IMG/VR virus record: IMGVR_UViG_3300025769_015982
Coordinates: 1 to 64,000 of that record
Source of the DNA: a virus
Direction: 5' to 3' (one strand)
DNA: 64,000 nt
Made by a program: the position numbers and the translations under genes. Of this stretch, positions 7,108 through 15,347 are shown piece after piece. Under the pieces are notes generated by a model that saw only the letters and a program-made list of their open reading frames with translations, was not told where the DNA came from and ran no database searches. Numbering within the stretch: the stretch's first letter is position 1; each line of letters starts with the position of its first letter.

Positions 7108-8664
7108 ATGGGGATAACTTTAAAGGGTATACTAGAGGCAGCCGAAGAAACCGGTCAAAATCCTGATGGGTCAAATTTTAATCAACGATCGTTAGGATAT
7201 GGAGATAGTAAACCTTTAATTGTAAAACAATTACCAGGGGTTAATCAAACTAAAATCCTAGACAGTCAGGGAGCTCAATTAATAAACGAGGTTAGCGACA
7301 ATTTTATCAGAGGTGGGACTATAGGGGCCACAGAAGCAGCTATTACCGATGTAGCTAGATTAGGTAAAGTTTTATTATCCCCTAATGGTATATCATGGAC
7401 AGCATCTCAAGTAGCTCTTTCAAAAACTAACCCTACATTCTATGCTAATGATAATCCTATCGCAGGGGGTGCAAATAATAGAGTAACATCCCCCGCCCAT
7501 GTCATAGGCACAGCAGGTACGGGTGCTGCGGGTATTAGGTTTAGAAGGGATAGAATATTAGATTTAAAAAGAGAATCAGGATATAATTACGAACCTAAAA
7601 GAGGAGGTCCTAAATATGAATCTAACTTTCTTAGGGCTATAAAATCAGGGGTAGAAGAAATTTCTGATAATACATTATATGGCGCTTATAATAAAATAGT
7701 TAGCAAAGGTAAATTAGGGATTATTAAAGAATATAAAGGTGGCCCTCACTCAACTTTTGGTATAGGTGATACTACTATAAAACAATATATAAGTAATCCT
7801 TTTAATGATATTGGCGAGAATGGTGGGTATCTCCCCCTATTTAATCAAGGACTATTTGACCTTAGACAAGGTCCTAACCCTACAAAAACTGACGCAGGGT
7901 CTGCAACTTACACAGATTATAGATCAAGAACTAATAGACCCAATAATGTTACCCAAACTCGAATTGGATTATATAACTTAGGAGATCCTGGGGCAACATC
8001 CGAAGAAATAAGAAATGGAGCCTATAATGTACCAGTAGAGGATGTAGAGGGTGCTATAGATAAAATCACCCAAACAGGAATATTCTCTAGGAAAAACTTT
8101 AATAGGGAAGATAATAATCCTGAATTAAAGGACTACATTAAATTTAGGATCGCTGTTGTAAACACTGAAGAACCCATAAAGGACAATGTTATACAGTTTA
8201 GAGCCCTTTTAGATAGCATGTCTGATAACTATACTGGCAATTGGAATAGTTACAAATACAATGGTAGAGCTGAAGAATTTTACACTTATGCAGGTTTCCA
8301 AAGGGGAATCAACTTTAGTTTCAAAATCCATACTCAAACTAGACACGAACAAGGACCACTTTGGAATAAGCTAAATTACTTAGTAGCCCAAACTGCACCT
8401 GAATACAAAAACAATAGGATGAGAGGAGTATTTTCTCGATTAACTATAGGTGATTGGATAAGTGAAATCCCTGGGTTTTTTACTAGTGTAGGGTTGAGTT
8501 GGGCTACCTCATATCCCTGGGAAATCCAACAAGACCCCGAAGGTTTAGACAGCGATGTAAAGCAATACCCTCATGTCCTAGATGTCTCTTGTGCTTTCCA
8601 ACCAATACACAACTTTGCCCCATCAAATTCTACTACTACACCATTTATAATTGCTGAAGCATAA
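7108..8664 (+). CDS. Putative baseplate/tail-tube junction protein
   Basis: This is a 518-residue protein. The C-terminal ~200 residues (EFYTYAGFQRGINFSFKIH, VGLSWATSYPWEI, PHVLDVSCAFQPIHNFAP) have the alternating pattern of tube-like baseplate proteins; the final VSCAFQPIHNF strand resembles the gp48/gp54 tube-initiator type of T4-like phages. The N-terminal 300 residues are Gly/Asn-rich and unrecognised. It is coupled to the next gene by a TAATG junction. A baseplate role is supported mainly by context, and the T4 counterpart is uncertain. Confidence 0.6.
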   Translation: MGITLKGILEAAEETGQNPDGSNFNQRSLGYGDSKPLIVKQLPGVNQTKILDSQGAQLINEVSDNFIRGGTIGATEAAITDVARLGKVLLSPNGISWTASQVALSKTNPTFYANDNPIAGGANNRVTSPAHVIGTAGTGAAGIRFRRDRILDLKRESGYNYEPKRGGPKYESNFLRAIKSGVEEISDNTLYGAYNKIVSKGKLGIIKEYKGGPHSTFGIGDTTIKQYISNPFNDIGENGGYLPLFNQGLFDLRQGPNPTKTDAGSATYTDYRSRTNRPNNVTQTRIGLYNLGDPGATSEEIRNGAYNVPVEDVEGAIDKITQTGIFSRKNFNREDNNPELKDYIKFRIAVVNTEEPIKDNVIQFRALLDSMSDNYTGNWNSYKYNGRAEEFYTYAGFQRGINFSFKIHTQTRHEQGPLWNKLNYLVAQTAPEYKNNRMRGVFSRLTIGDWISEIPGFFTSVGLSWATSYPWEIQQDPEGLDSDVKQYPHVLDVSCAFQPIHNFAPSNSTTTPFIIAEA

Positions 8665-8975
8665 TGAGACGCTATAATAACATATCAATAGTAAGAGGTA
8701 TAAATAATAAAAGAAGATACCTAAGTACAGTTTTACCTGAGGTACCTTTAAGCGCAGATGATTCTTACATTATCACCCAAGATGGTGATAGGTTAGATAA
8801 CCTTAGTTTTGAATTTTATAACGATCCCCAATTTTGGTGGGTAATAGCAGCTGCTAACCCTAATAAATTAAAGAAAGATAGCTACTATGTAGCATTAGGC
8901 GAACAAATAAGAATACCAGTGGATCCTATACAATATATAAATACATTCACTAGTTTTAATAATAACGGTAGATGA
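8664..8975 (+). CDS. 53: Baseplate wedge protein gp53-like (LysM-like)
   Basis: The 103-residue protein has a LysM-like core: DRLDNLSFEFYNDPQFWWVI followed by an AAANP turn and EQIRIP. This is the pattern of T4 gp53-type baseplate wedge proteins and of LysM baseplate proteins in contractile systems. It is shorter than T4 gp53 (about 196 residues) and consists of little more than the LysM unit. It shares its first base with the preceding stop and overlaps the next gene by 4 nt, inside the baseplate cluster. Confidence 0.75.
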   Translation: MRRYNNISIVRGINNKRRYLSTVLPEVPLSADDSYIITQDGDRLDNLSFEFYNDPQFWWVIAAANPNKLKKDSYYVALGEQIRIPVDPIQYINTFTSFNNNGR

Positions 8976-11956
8976 GTATTTTTAAAGATACTTTTAGAGA
9001 TTATGTAAGAGACCAATTATCAATTAGAGAAAAACTAATTGAAATAGGAAACCTTACTGATAATAACCCTTTAACTAATAGAAGGCAGATAAATGATATT
9101 TTCCTGCAAAGTGGTAAAAAAGCTTCACTTTCACCTGATAGCTATTATCAATACACTTTAAATAAACAATGTGGTATTAGACTTACCTCATTAGTGGATT
9201 ATGTTGAAGATGTTAATTTAGGACTTAGTAATTTTACTAACCTTCAAGGCCCTGCTTTAAGCGAAAGGTTTATTTTAGAAGGAGGTACATTAGGGAGAGG
9301 CAGATCAAAATCTGACCTTAGGGGTGGTATTGGTGATTTTAACTCAGCTTATGGTGATCCATTTATAGCTTCAGACGCTAGTTCAGATGGATTTGGTGTA
9401 GTCCCTATGCCTGGTATAATTGATACCCAGGTAAGAACTAAATCAGCTTATGGATCGTTAAGAGAAGCTAAGGTTAATTTTGAGTGCCATAATAGAAGAC
9501 AATTAGAGGTCTTAGAAATGTTATACATGAGACCTGGATATGTTGTTTTACTTGAGTGGGGATCAACCCCTTACATTAATAATAGGGGAACCGTAGTTAA
9601 AGACTTAAGATTAGTAGAAAGCGAAGAACCTATATATACTAACAATATAACCCAAACAAGTCTTTATAATGCTATTAATAGACTAAAAGAAGAATCATGT
9701 GGTAATTATGATGGGTTTTTAGGTTTTATTAAAAACTTTGGCTTCCAGGCTCGTGAAGATGGGGGATTTTCCTGCTATACAGAATTAATTACCATTGGTG
9801 AGGTTATAGAGGGTTTAAAACCTCCAAGCATATCTCCATTTAGCCCAATATTCCTTAGCCCTAAAGCAGAAGATATCCCCGCAGAGTTACTGGTCCCAAG
9901 CCCTATTAGAGATAGTGCTGGGCGATCTGAACTCGTTACTCAACAACAAGTAGAGATTGAAAGACAAACAGGTATCAAAACCTCTAGATATCAAGAAGCT
10001 TTAGATATAAAATTAATCCCTGAATATAATGGTTTAGAGGGGGTAACCAAAGCTTTAAAAACATATACTTCATTTAATCAATTTACCCTAGGAAATCCTG
10101 GTCCTGATAGTGATAGAGGGAGAAGTAACAACCTTAGCACTTTAAGGAATGGCCCTGATGGTAGGAACTTAAGTCCTATATCTAGGAGAGAACTAGATAT
10201 TATATTCCCTGAACTAACTGAATACTATTCAGCCGAAGCTGCTAGAAACCCTGATTCAGGTATTCCCCCCGAAGAAAGAGAAAGACTTGATTATTTCGAA
10301 GACCAATCCGGGGAAACAAGAGAAGGAAGATCTAGACTTCAAAATGAAGGTCATGACCGTATAAATCAACTTGTAGAAAGAAAAAGAATGTTAGAAGGTC
10401 TTCTTAGAACCAGATCATTTAACATTGAAAATACTCTATTAAGTACTTTAGGATTAAATTCCCGTAAAGAATTACGGAATTTTATAATCCCTAGAGGTGG
10501 TCTTACTAAAGAAACCACAAACTTTAGGGGAAACGTTCTCCGAGATGGCACAGTTGAAACCCCCATCTTTAGAAATGATCAACCTTTTATTAGATGGGAT
10601 GCTTTAGTAATTTTAATTAATAATGCTTTAATCCCACAAAATGAAAACCAAAAATCTCCTATAAACCTAACTACAGAAAGGATATATGATTTAGGAAAAG
10701 ATTCTGATGGAAAATATAGATACCGATTAGACGCATTAAGGTATGCTCCTATTACTGAAATAGGACCTGATGATAAAAATAGAATTATTTATGATTTTTC
10801 TTCGGATCCTAATACGTGTATACTACCTTCTCAATTTTTTAATGTCCCCCCATTATTCATTGAAGAGCAGTTAGGGTATACCCCTAACCTTTTTGCCCTT
10901 CCTGACACTTACGCTGAAGCCTTATATGGTAAACAACCCACCGAGGGTTTACCCCTCAGTCAACTAGAAGCTAGCAGTAGAATAGGAAGCATATTTTTAA
11001 ACATCAATATGATTGATGACATTGCATCCAAAAATAATAATAACCCTAATTATACTTTAGGTAATTTTATTACTGATATTTGGGATGAAGTAAATAAAGC
11101 ATGCCCTAACCATAATTTTGTGCTAACAGACGATAAAGAAGCAAACACTTTATTTATAATAGACCTTCCTATAGATAAAGATACTTTACCACCACCTCCA
11201 CAATTACATGAATTTACTCCATTTAGCAATAAAACTATCCTCCGTAATTTTAGTTATACTAGCAATGTTCCAAGCGCTTTAACTGCTACTGTAGCTATTC
11301 AAGCCCAGGACCCAAGAAGTATTCAAGATATAGATGGGGTAACATTTGCAGCATTTAATAGAGCAATTAAAAACCGCTTATTTAGTATTGACACTGAATC
11401 CAATTGGGTTAAAACAGCAGCAGATGTTGAAACCACTGCAAGTGAATATGAAAAAAAGCGTGCTATCCTTAGTGAAGAGCTATCTAATTTTAGATTTAAT
11501 TTTTTCTACGATCTATCAGCAGAACCTAATGAAAGAGATTATAAGGCAGGAAATATAATAGGTATTCTGAAAGAATACCAGCAAATGACTACATATGTAA
11601 GCGAAGCTAAAAATAAGTCTACCAGTTTCGCCTCAGTAATCCCACTAGAATTCAATGCTACATTAGATGGTATTTCAGGGATAGTTATTGGTAATTTATT
11701 TAGAGTTGAAGAAAGTAGACTTCCTAGAGCCTATGCTAAATCTGATATAGGATTTATAGTTTTTTCTGAAGAACAAAAAATCACAGCTGGTGGAGATTGG
11801 ACCACAGATATAAGTGGTAAAATGGTTCTTTTAGACCCTACTCCCCCTAGCGAAAAACTCCCCATAGTCAATATTCCTATAGAGGAAGAAACTATAAGAG
11901 ACGTAAGCTTTGGATTTTTCCCTAACTATAATGATTATTTCAATCCTTTATCGTAA
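8972..11956 (+). CDS. Large baseplate hub-type structural protein
   Basis: This 994-residue protein is the largest in the window. The C-terminal region (residues about 880-960) has the pattern of baseplate hub / late-control proteins: LDGISGIVIGNLFRVEE, then FIVFSEEQKI and GGDWTTDISGKMVLLD. The central part holds an LYMRPGYVVLLEWGSTPYI block. Residues about 430-560 are charged and probably an insertion or linker. The likely role is hub or wedge protein at the tube/baseplate interface, comparable in place to gp27-type hubs but much longer. It may fuse several baseplate functions. Confidence 0.65.
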   Translation: MSIFKDTFRDYVRDQLSIREKLIEIGNLTDNNPLTNRRQINDIFLQSGKKASLSPDSYYQYTLNKQCGIRLTSLVDYVEDVNLGLSNFTNLQGPALSERFILEGGTLGRGRSKSDLRGGIGDFNSAYGDPFIASDASSDGFGVVPMPGIIDTQVRTKSAYGSLREAKVNFECHNRRQLEVLEMLYMRPGYVVLLEWGSTPYINNRGTVVKDLRLVESEEPIYTNNITQTSLYNAINRLKEESCGNYDGFLGFIKNFGFQAREDGGFSCYTELITIGEVIEGLKPPSISPFSPIFLSPKAEDIPAELLVPSPIRDSAGRSELVTQQQVEIERQTGIKTSRYQEALDIKLIPEYNGLEGVTKALKTYTSFNQFTLGNPGPDSDRGRSNNLSTLRNGPDGRNLSPISRRELDIIFPELTEYYSAEAARNPDSGIPPEERERLDYFEDQSGETREGRSRLQNEGHDRINQLVERKRMLEGLLRTRSFNIENTLLSTLGLNSRKELRNFIIPRGGLTKETTNFRGNVLRDGTVETPIFRNDQPFIRWDALVILINNALIPQNENQKSPINLTTERIYDLGKDSDGKYRYRLDALRYAPITEIGPDDKNRIIYDFSSDPNTCILPSQFFNVPPLFIEEQLGYTPNLFALPDTYAEALYGKQPTEGLPLSQLEASSRIGSIFLNINMIDDIASKNNNNPNYTLGNFITDIWDEVNKACPNHNFVLTDDKEANTLFIIDLPIDKDTLPPPPQLHEFTPFSNKTILRNFSYTSNVPSALTATVAIQAQDPRSIQDIDGVTFAAFNRAIKNRLFSIDTESNWVKTAADVETTASEYEKKRAILSEELSNFRFNFFYDLSAEPNERDYKAGNIIGILKEYQQMTTYVSEAKNKSTSFASVIPLEFNATLDGISGIVIGNLFRVEESRLPRAYAKSDIGFIVFSEEQKITAGGDWTTDISGKMVLLDPTPPSEKLPIVNIPIEEETIRDVSFGFFPNYNDYFNPLS

Positions 11957-12756
11957 TGGCTTATCTACCAAAAAACAAATATAAAAAATATTACACTAAT
12001 GGGGGTGAATTTAGATTAGCTAAAGAATCAACCTCTTATGTGGGAGATTATATTGTTACATCTGGGGGAAAAATATATGCTGGAATCAGTCCTGATAGAC
12101 TTTTGGGCCGCTTAATTCCTTTAAACAAAGTATCTCCCAATGTAGATGATTCTCCCCCTAACAATAAAACATATTCTATTTTAAGGCCAGATTTAGCTAG
12201 AAAACAAAATTCTTATATCCCTATTCCTTCTGATCAACCCACACCTACAGCAATTGAATATTCACAAGGTGTTTTTGATCGTTTTATTGTTGTAAGGTTA
12301 AACACTAAAGGCTATTTTGAAATATCTAAGGATACTTATACTAACTTCTATAAGCGTAATTACAATAGAGATTTACATAAGACATTCTCAATTCCTTGGT
12401 CATTAAAAGAAAATAACACTGAAAACAACTTAAAAACCCTTAGATATTATGAATCTAAGTTACCAGGAATAATAGATTTTTTCCCAAATAAAGGTCAATA
12501 TGCTCTTAGAAACGGAGTAATTAATATAACACCAAGTTCACGAATATATCCTACGGGTGAAGTTATTCCTAAAATATTACCTGCGGCTTACCAATTAGGA
12601 AATGATAAAGTTAATACTATAATTAATCCTAGGGTCCCTAAAAATCAACATTGTAATAATTGTAAATTTAACCAAAACGGACACTGTACTAGGTGGAATG
12701 CTCATATTAATAAAAAATATTGGTGTGCGGTATGGAAGCAACTTGGTTCTGAATAA
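11956..12756 (+). CDS. Virion-module protein with C-terminal four-Cys motif
   Basis: A 266-residue protein. The N-terminus (YYTNGGEFRLA, YVGDYIVTSGGKIYAG) has the beta-rich look of baseplate or tail-tip proteins. The C-terminal 35 residues hold four Cys in CxxC-x7-C-x12-C spacing (CNNCKFNQNGHCTRW, then WCAVW), suggesting a bound metal or an iron-sulfur centre. It is the last gene of the structural block and is coupled to the hub gene by a one-base overlap. Function is unknown. The spacing resembles high-potential iron-sulfur proteins as much as a zinc knuckle. Confidence 0.6.
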   Translation: MAYLPKNKYKKYYTNGGEFRLAKESTSYVGDYIVTSGGKIYAGISPDRLLGRLIPLNKVSPNVDDSPPNNKTYSILRPDLARKQNSYIPIPSDQPTPTAIEYSQGVFDRFIVVRLNTKGYFEISKDTYTNFYKRNYNRDLHKTFSIPWSLKENNTENNLKTLRYYESKLPGIIDFFPNKGQYALRNGVINITPSSRIYPTGEVIPKILPAAYQLGNDKVNTIINPRVPKNQHCNNCKFNQNGHCTRWNAHINKKYWCAVWKQLGSE

Positions 12757-12773
12757 TAGATTTCGTATATTTG
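12744..12773 (+). promoter_or_regulatory. Candidate Bacteroidota-type promoter
   Basis: TTGG (12744-12747) and TATATTTG (12766-12773) are separated by 18 nt, matching the Bacteroidota pattern TTTG/TTG then TAnnTTTG. The -7 box ends only 4 nt before the ATG at 12778, so the transcript would be nearly leaderless. Chance occurrence in AT-rich DNA cannot be excluded. Confidence 0.4.
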
Positions 12774-12777
12774 GGGT

Positions 12778-14103
12778 ATGTACTACCTCATAGAAACACA
12801 AGAGCAATTAGAACGGTTCTTTGAAGGTGAGGGTAACGAGTGTTACCTTCAATTTGTTACAAATAACGACGATACTCACCCTAAATTACAATCGCTTTGT
12901 GCGTTGTACATTTATTCATTTAGTAGGGAAAAGGGTTTTATGGTTAACTTAAATCACCCAGAGGGGTTTGAGCTTGATTTACCAATGAAGTACTTGCGAT
13001 CTTATACGAACATATTCGTTAAAGAAAAAACAAAAAGCTTACTATACATCCCTACACTCCCTTATACGGATATACAAAGCATATACTACTTACTAAAAAA
13101 CGAACCACTACCCTCATTACCAAAAACGGGAACACACACGTTCTATGAGCGCAAATACGGCGCAAATAACGTGAATAAAATAATTCCCCTTGCAAAGCAC
13201 TACGAGGCGTTGACTAACGAATTTGAGGCGATTTACCCGTATATTCGTAGCTATAAAAGTGAAGAATCAAACAAGTGGTACAACGAAATATTTATACCTA
13301 CACTAGCCAAAATGGTAGGTGAAGGCTTTAAAATTAACGACACATTCAAACAACACTTTGATATAAATGAAAAATTCAGCGTTCACGACTCCAAAATATA
13401 CGGATGGTATAATTTTTGCACTACAACAGGACGTCCTACAAACAACTTTAATAGCGTTAATTTCTCAGCTTTAAAGCACGATACAGGCGAGCGAGATGGT
13501 TTTGAAGCAGACAACGACATGCTCATTGAAATGGATTTCGAGGGTTATCACCCACGAATTATAGCGCGTTTGTCAGGTGGTGAATTAGATAAAAGCGAAT
13601 CTGTTCACACACAAATGGCAAAAATGTATTTTGACACTGAAGAGATAGACGCTGAAATGTACAAGCGAAGTAAGGAGCTTACTTTCCAACAAATGTACGG
13701 AGGTATAAATAAAAAATACCTTAAACATAAATATTTTAATAAAGCACAACAATTTATTAACGAGTTATGGCGAGAGTTTAACACACAAGGATATGTTAAA
13801 ACTGTAATTGCGAGGCGCAAGCTTTTAAAAGATAACTATAAAAACATGACTCCCCAGAAGTTATTTAACTACTATATCCAGGCATTTGAGACGGAGTATA
13901 ATTTTACGATGTTATCAAGGTTGTTTAAATTACTCGAGGGAAAGAAAAGTAAAATCATTTTATATGTGTATGACTCTGTGTTAGTAGATTTTTCGTTGGA
14001 GGACGGTAAAGAAACACTTCAAGCGATTAGATCGATAGTTTCGTCTGATTTTCCTGTAAAACTAAAACGCGGCAGTACATACTCTTCTTTAGAGGACCTT
14101 TGA
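12778..14103 (+). CDS. Family-A DNA polymerase-like protein
   Basis: The 441-residue protein carries the polymerase I palm/fingers motifs in order: TTGRP (R219), motif A MDFEGYHPR (D253), motif B K299-x3-F303-x3-Y307 in SKELTFQQMYGG, spaced exactly as K758/F762/Y766 of E. coli Pol I, and motif C YVYDS (D399). Both metal-binding Asp are kept. The motif A Glu is His258 and the motif C HDE is YDS. Residues 20-62 look like a decayed 3'-5' exonuclease strand set with no catalytic DxE. GCG, ACG and CGC/CGT codons look commoner here than in flanking genes, hinting at separate ancestry. It may be a translesion, repair or priming polymerase, or an inactive accessory factor. Confidence 0.8.
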   Translation: MYYLIETQEQLERFFEGEGNECYLQFVTNNDDTHPKLQSLCALYIYSFSREKGFMVNLNHPEGFELDLPMKYLRSYTNIFVKEKTKSLLYIPTLPYTDIQSIYYLLKNEPLPSLPKTGTHTFYERKYGANNVNKIIPLAKHYEALTNEFEAIYPYIRSYKSEESNKWYNEIFIPTLAKMVGEGFKINDTFKQHFDINEKFSVHDSKIYGWYNFCTTTGRPTNNFNSVNFSALKHDTGERDGFEADNDMLIEMDFEGYHPRIIARLSGGELDKSESVHTQMAKMYFDTEEIDAEMYKRSKELTFQQMYGGINKKYLKHKYFNKAQQFINELWREFNTQGYVKTVIARRKLLKDNYKNMTPQKLFNYYIQAFETEYNFTMLSRLFKLLEGKKSKIILYVYDSVLVDFSLEDGKETLQAIRSIVSSDFPVKLKRGSTYSSLEDL

Positions 14104-14107
14104 TATT

Positions 14108-14127
14108 TATTGTGGAATAACACAATA
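14108..14127 (+). repeat. 7-bp inverted repeat before 14138 gene
   Basis: TATTGTG (14108-14114) pairs with CACAATA (14121-14127) around GAATAA. It overlaps an ATATTTAT motif (14103-14110) and lies 11 nt before the ATG at 14138. No T tract follows, so it is more likely an operator or leader hairpin than a terminator. Confidence 0.4.
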
Positions 14128-14137
14128 CATATTTAAA

Positions 14138-14527
14138 ATGAACAACAAACTTTATTGTACCTTTCTCCAAGATGAGGGGGTTAATGAAGTTGTAGATAGA
14201 ATTCTTGAGGAGCACGATATCTTATTTAATAAGATTTTTGTTTTAGTTTCGTTAGATGACCACAAAACTATGTTAACTTATAACATTGATGGTCCTATTT
14301 ATAACCTTCAGTTACCTAATACTATTTTGGTACACAGGAAAAAGCAAACAAACACGCTATATACTATAAACGCCTTAAATGAGGTAATAAAATATTTGAA
14401 TGGGGGTGTCTTAGACACTACATACCAAGTTGATTGGACAAAATTCCGTAACAGCCTTCTTTTGACTCGCCCTGGTGGGTTTAAAAAAGTTAGAACTCGT
14501 TTAAAAACTATTATCGAAATAGAGTAA
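14138..14527 (+). CDS. Conserved-looking hypothetical upstream of gp32
   Basis: A 129-residue soluble alpha/beta protein. It begins with a short hydrophobic strand (KLYCTFLQDE), then KIFVLVSLDDHKTMLTYNID, and ends in a basic segment (GGFKKVRTRLKTI). No catalytic motif or family is recognised. Its position between a polymerase-like gene and the gp32 gene suggests a DNA metabolism role, and the basic C-terminus would fit nucleic acid or partner binding. Both points are context only. Confidence 0.6.
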   Translation: MNNKLYCTFLQDEGVNEVVDRILEEHDILFNKIFVLVSLDDHKTMLTYNIDGPIYNLQLPNTILVHRKKQTNTLYTINALNEVIKYLNGGVLDTTYQVDWTKFRNSLLLTRPGGFKKVRTRLKTIIEIE

Positions 14528-14555
14528 AAAGCTCTCTGGTAAAATTTGGATTTAC

Positions 14556-14594
14556 TGACCTGGGTTATTATATTTACCCAAAATTAAAAGGTCA
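14556..14594 (+). promoter_or_regulatory. Hairpin sequestering the gp32 start codon
   Basis: TGACC (14556-14560) pairs with GGTCA (14590-14594), whose last base is the A of the gp32 ATG. Immediately inside, TGGGT (14561-14565) pairs with ACCCA (14576-14580) around a 10-nt A/T loop, leaving an A/T bulge at 14581-14589. Ten base pairs would hide the initiation region. T4 gp32 is known to repress its own translation by binding a structured, A/U-rich leader; this may be the counterpart. Confidence 0.6.
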
Positions 14595-15346
14595 TGAATC
14601 TAGACGAAATTAGAAAGCGCATGGACCGCTTGCAAAACAAGTCCAACGGCAAGTCAAAATCCGACTACAAAGCCAACTTTTGGAAACCACCTAGCGGTGA
14701 GAAATCAGTTATTCGTATTGTGCCCTATAAGCACAACAAGGAAGTACCATTCACTGAATTGTATTTCTACTTCGGCATTGACAAACCCAGAATGATGTCA
14801 CTCTCAAACTTTGATGAGTCTGACCCAATCTTGGAGTTTGCATCACAACTACGTAAGTCCAATGATGCTGACAACATGGCATTGGCAAAGAAACTTTACC
14901 CCAAAATGCGTACGTTCGCACCTGTAATTGTTAGAGGTGAGGAAGATAAAGGTGTACGTTTCTGGGAATTTGGTAAGATGGTTTACCAAGAACTCCTTGG
15001 AGTTATGATGGATGAAGATTATGGTGACATTACTGATATTGCTCAGGGACGAGATGTTACTGTTGAAGTTATTCCAGCAGCTGAAACTGGTAAGATGTAC
15101 GACACAACTACTGTTCGTGTTAAACCAGTTCAGACCCCGCTTTCGGATAGTGCTGAAACAGCTGAATCATTCCTTGAAAACCAAAAGAATGTTATTGATT
15201 TGTTCAATAAGTATTCATTTGATGAAATGAAAGAATCACTCCAAAAATACTTAGCACCAAGTGAAGAGCAAGAAACAGTAGAGGCAACATCACCCGTAAA
15301 AGAAAAGGTTGACCTCAATTCTAAAATAGACGATTTATTCGGTTAA
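14594..15346 (+). CDS. 32: Single-stranded DNA-binding protein (gp32-like)
   Basis: The 250-residue protein coats ssDNA at the fork and organises replication and recombination. The N-terminal helix with LDEIRKRMDRLQ and basic residues matches the cooperativity region. The core has ANFWKPPSGEKSVIRIVPY and FWEFGKMVYQELLGVMMDED. The acidic C-terminus ends in KIDDLFG, fitting a partner-binding tail. There is no Cys at all, so the zinc ribbon of T4 gp32 is absent, and the protein is shorter than T4's 301 residues. It is followed after 1 nt by uvsX. Confidence 0.9.
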   Translation: MNLDEIRKRMDRLQNKSNGKSKSDYKANFWKPPSGEKSVIRIVPYKHNKEVPFTELYFYFGIDKPRMMSLSNFDESDPILEFASQLRKSNDADNMALAKKLYPKMRTFAPVIVRGEEDKGVRFWEFGKMVYQELLGVMMDEDYGDITDIAQGRDVTVEVIPAAETGKMYDTTTVRVKPVQTPLSDSAETAESFLENQKNVIDLFNKYSFDEMKESLQKYLAPSEEQETVEATSPVKEKVDLNSKIDDLFG

Positions 15347-15347
15347 T

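Noticed and set aside
14521-14535. AGAG...CTCT repeat after the 14138 gene as a terminator
   Set aside because: The stem is only 4 bp and no T tract follows.
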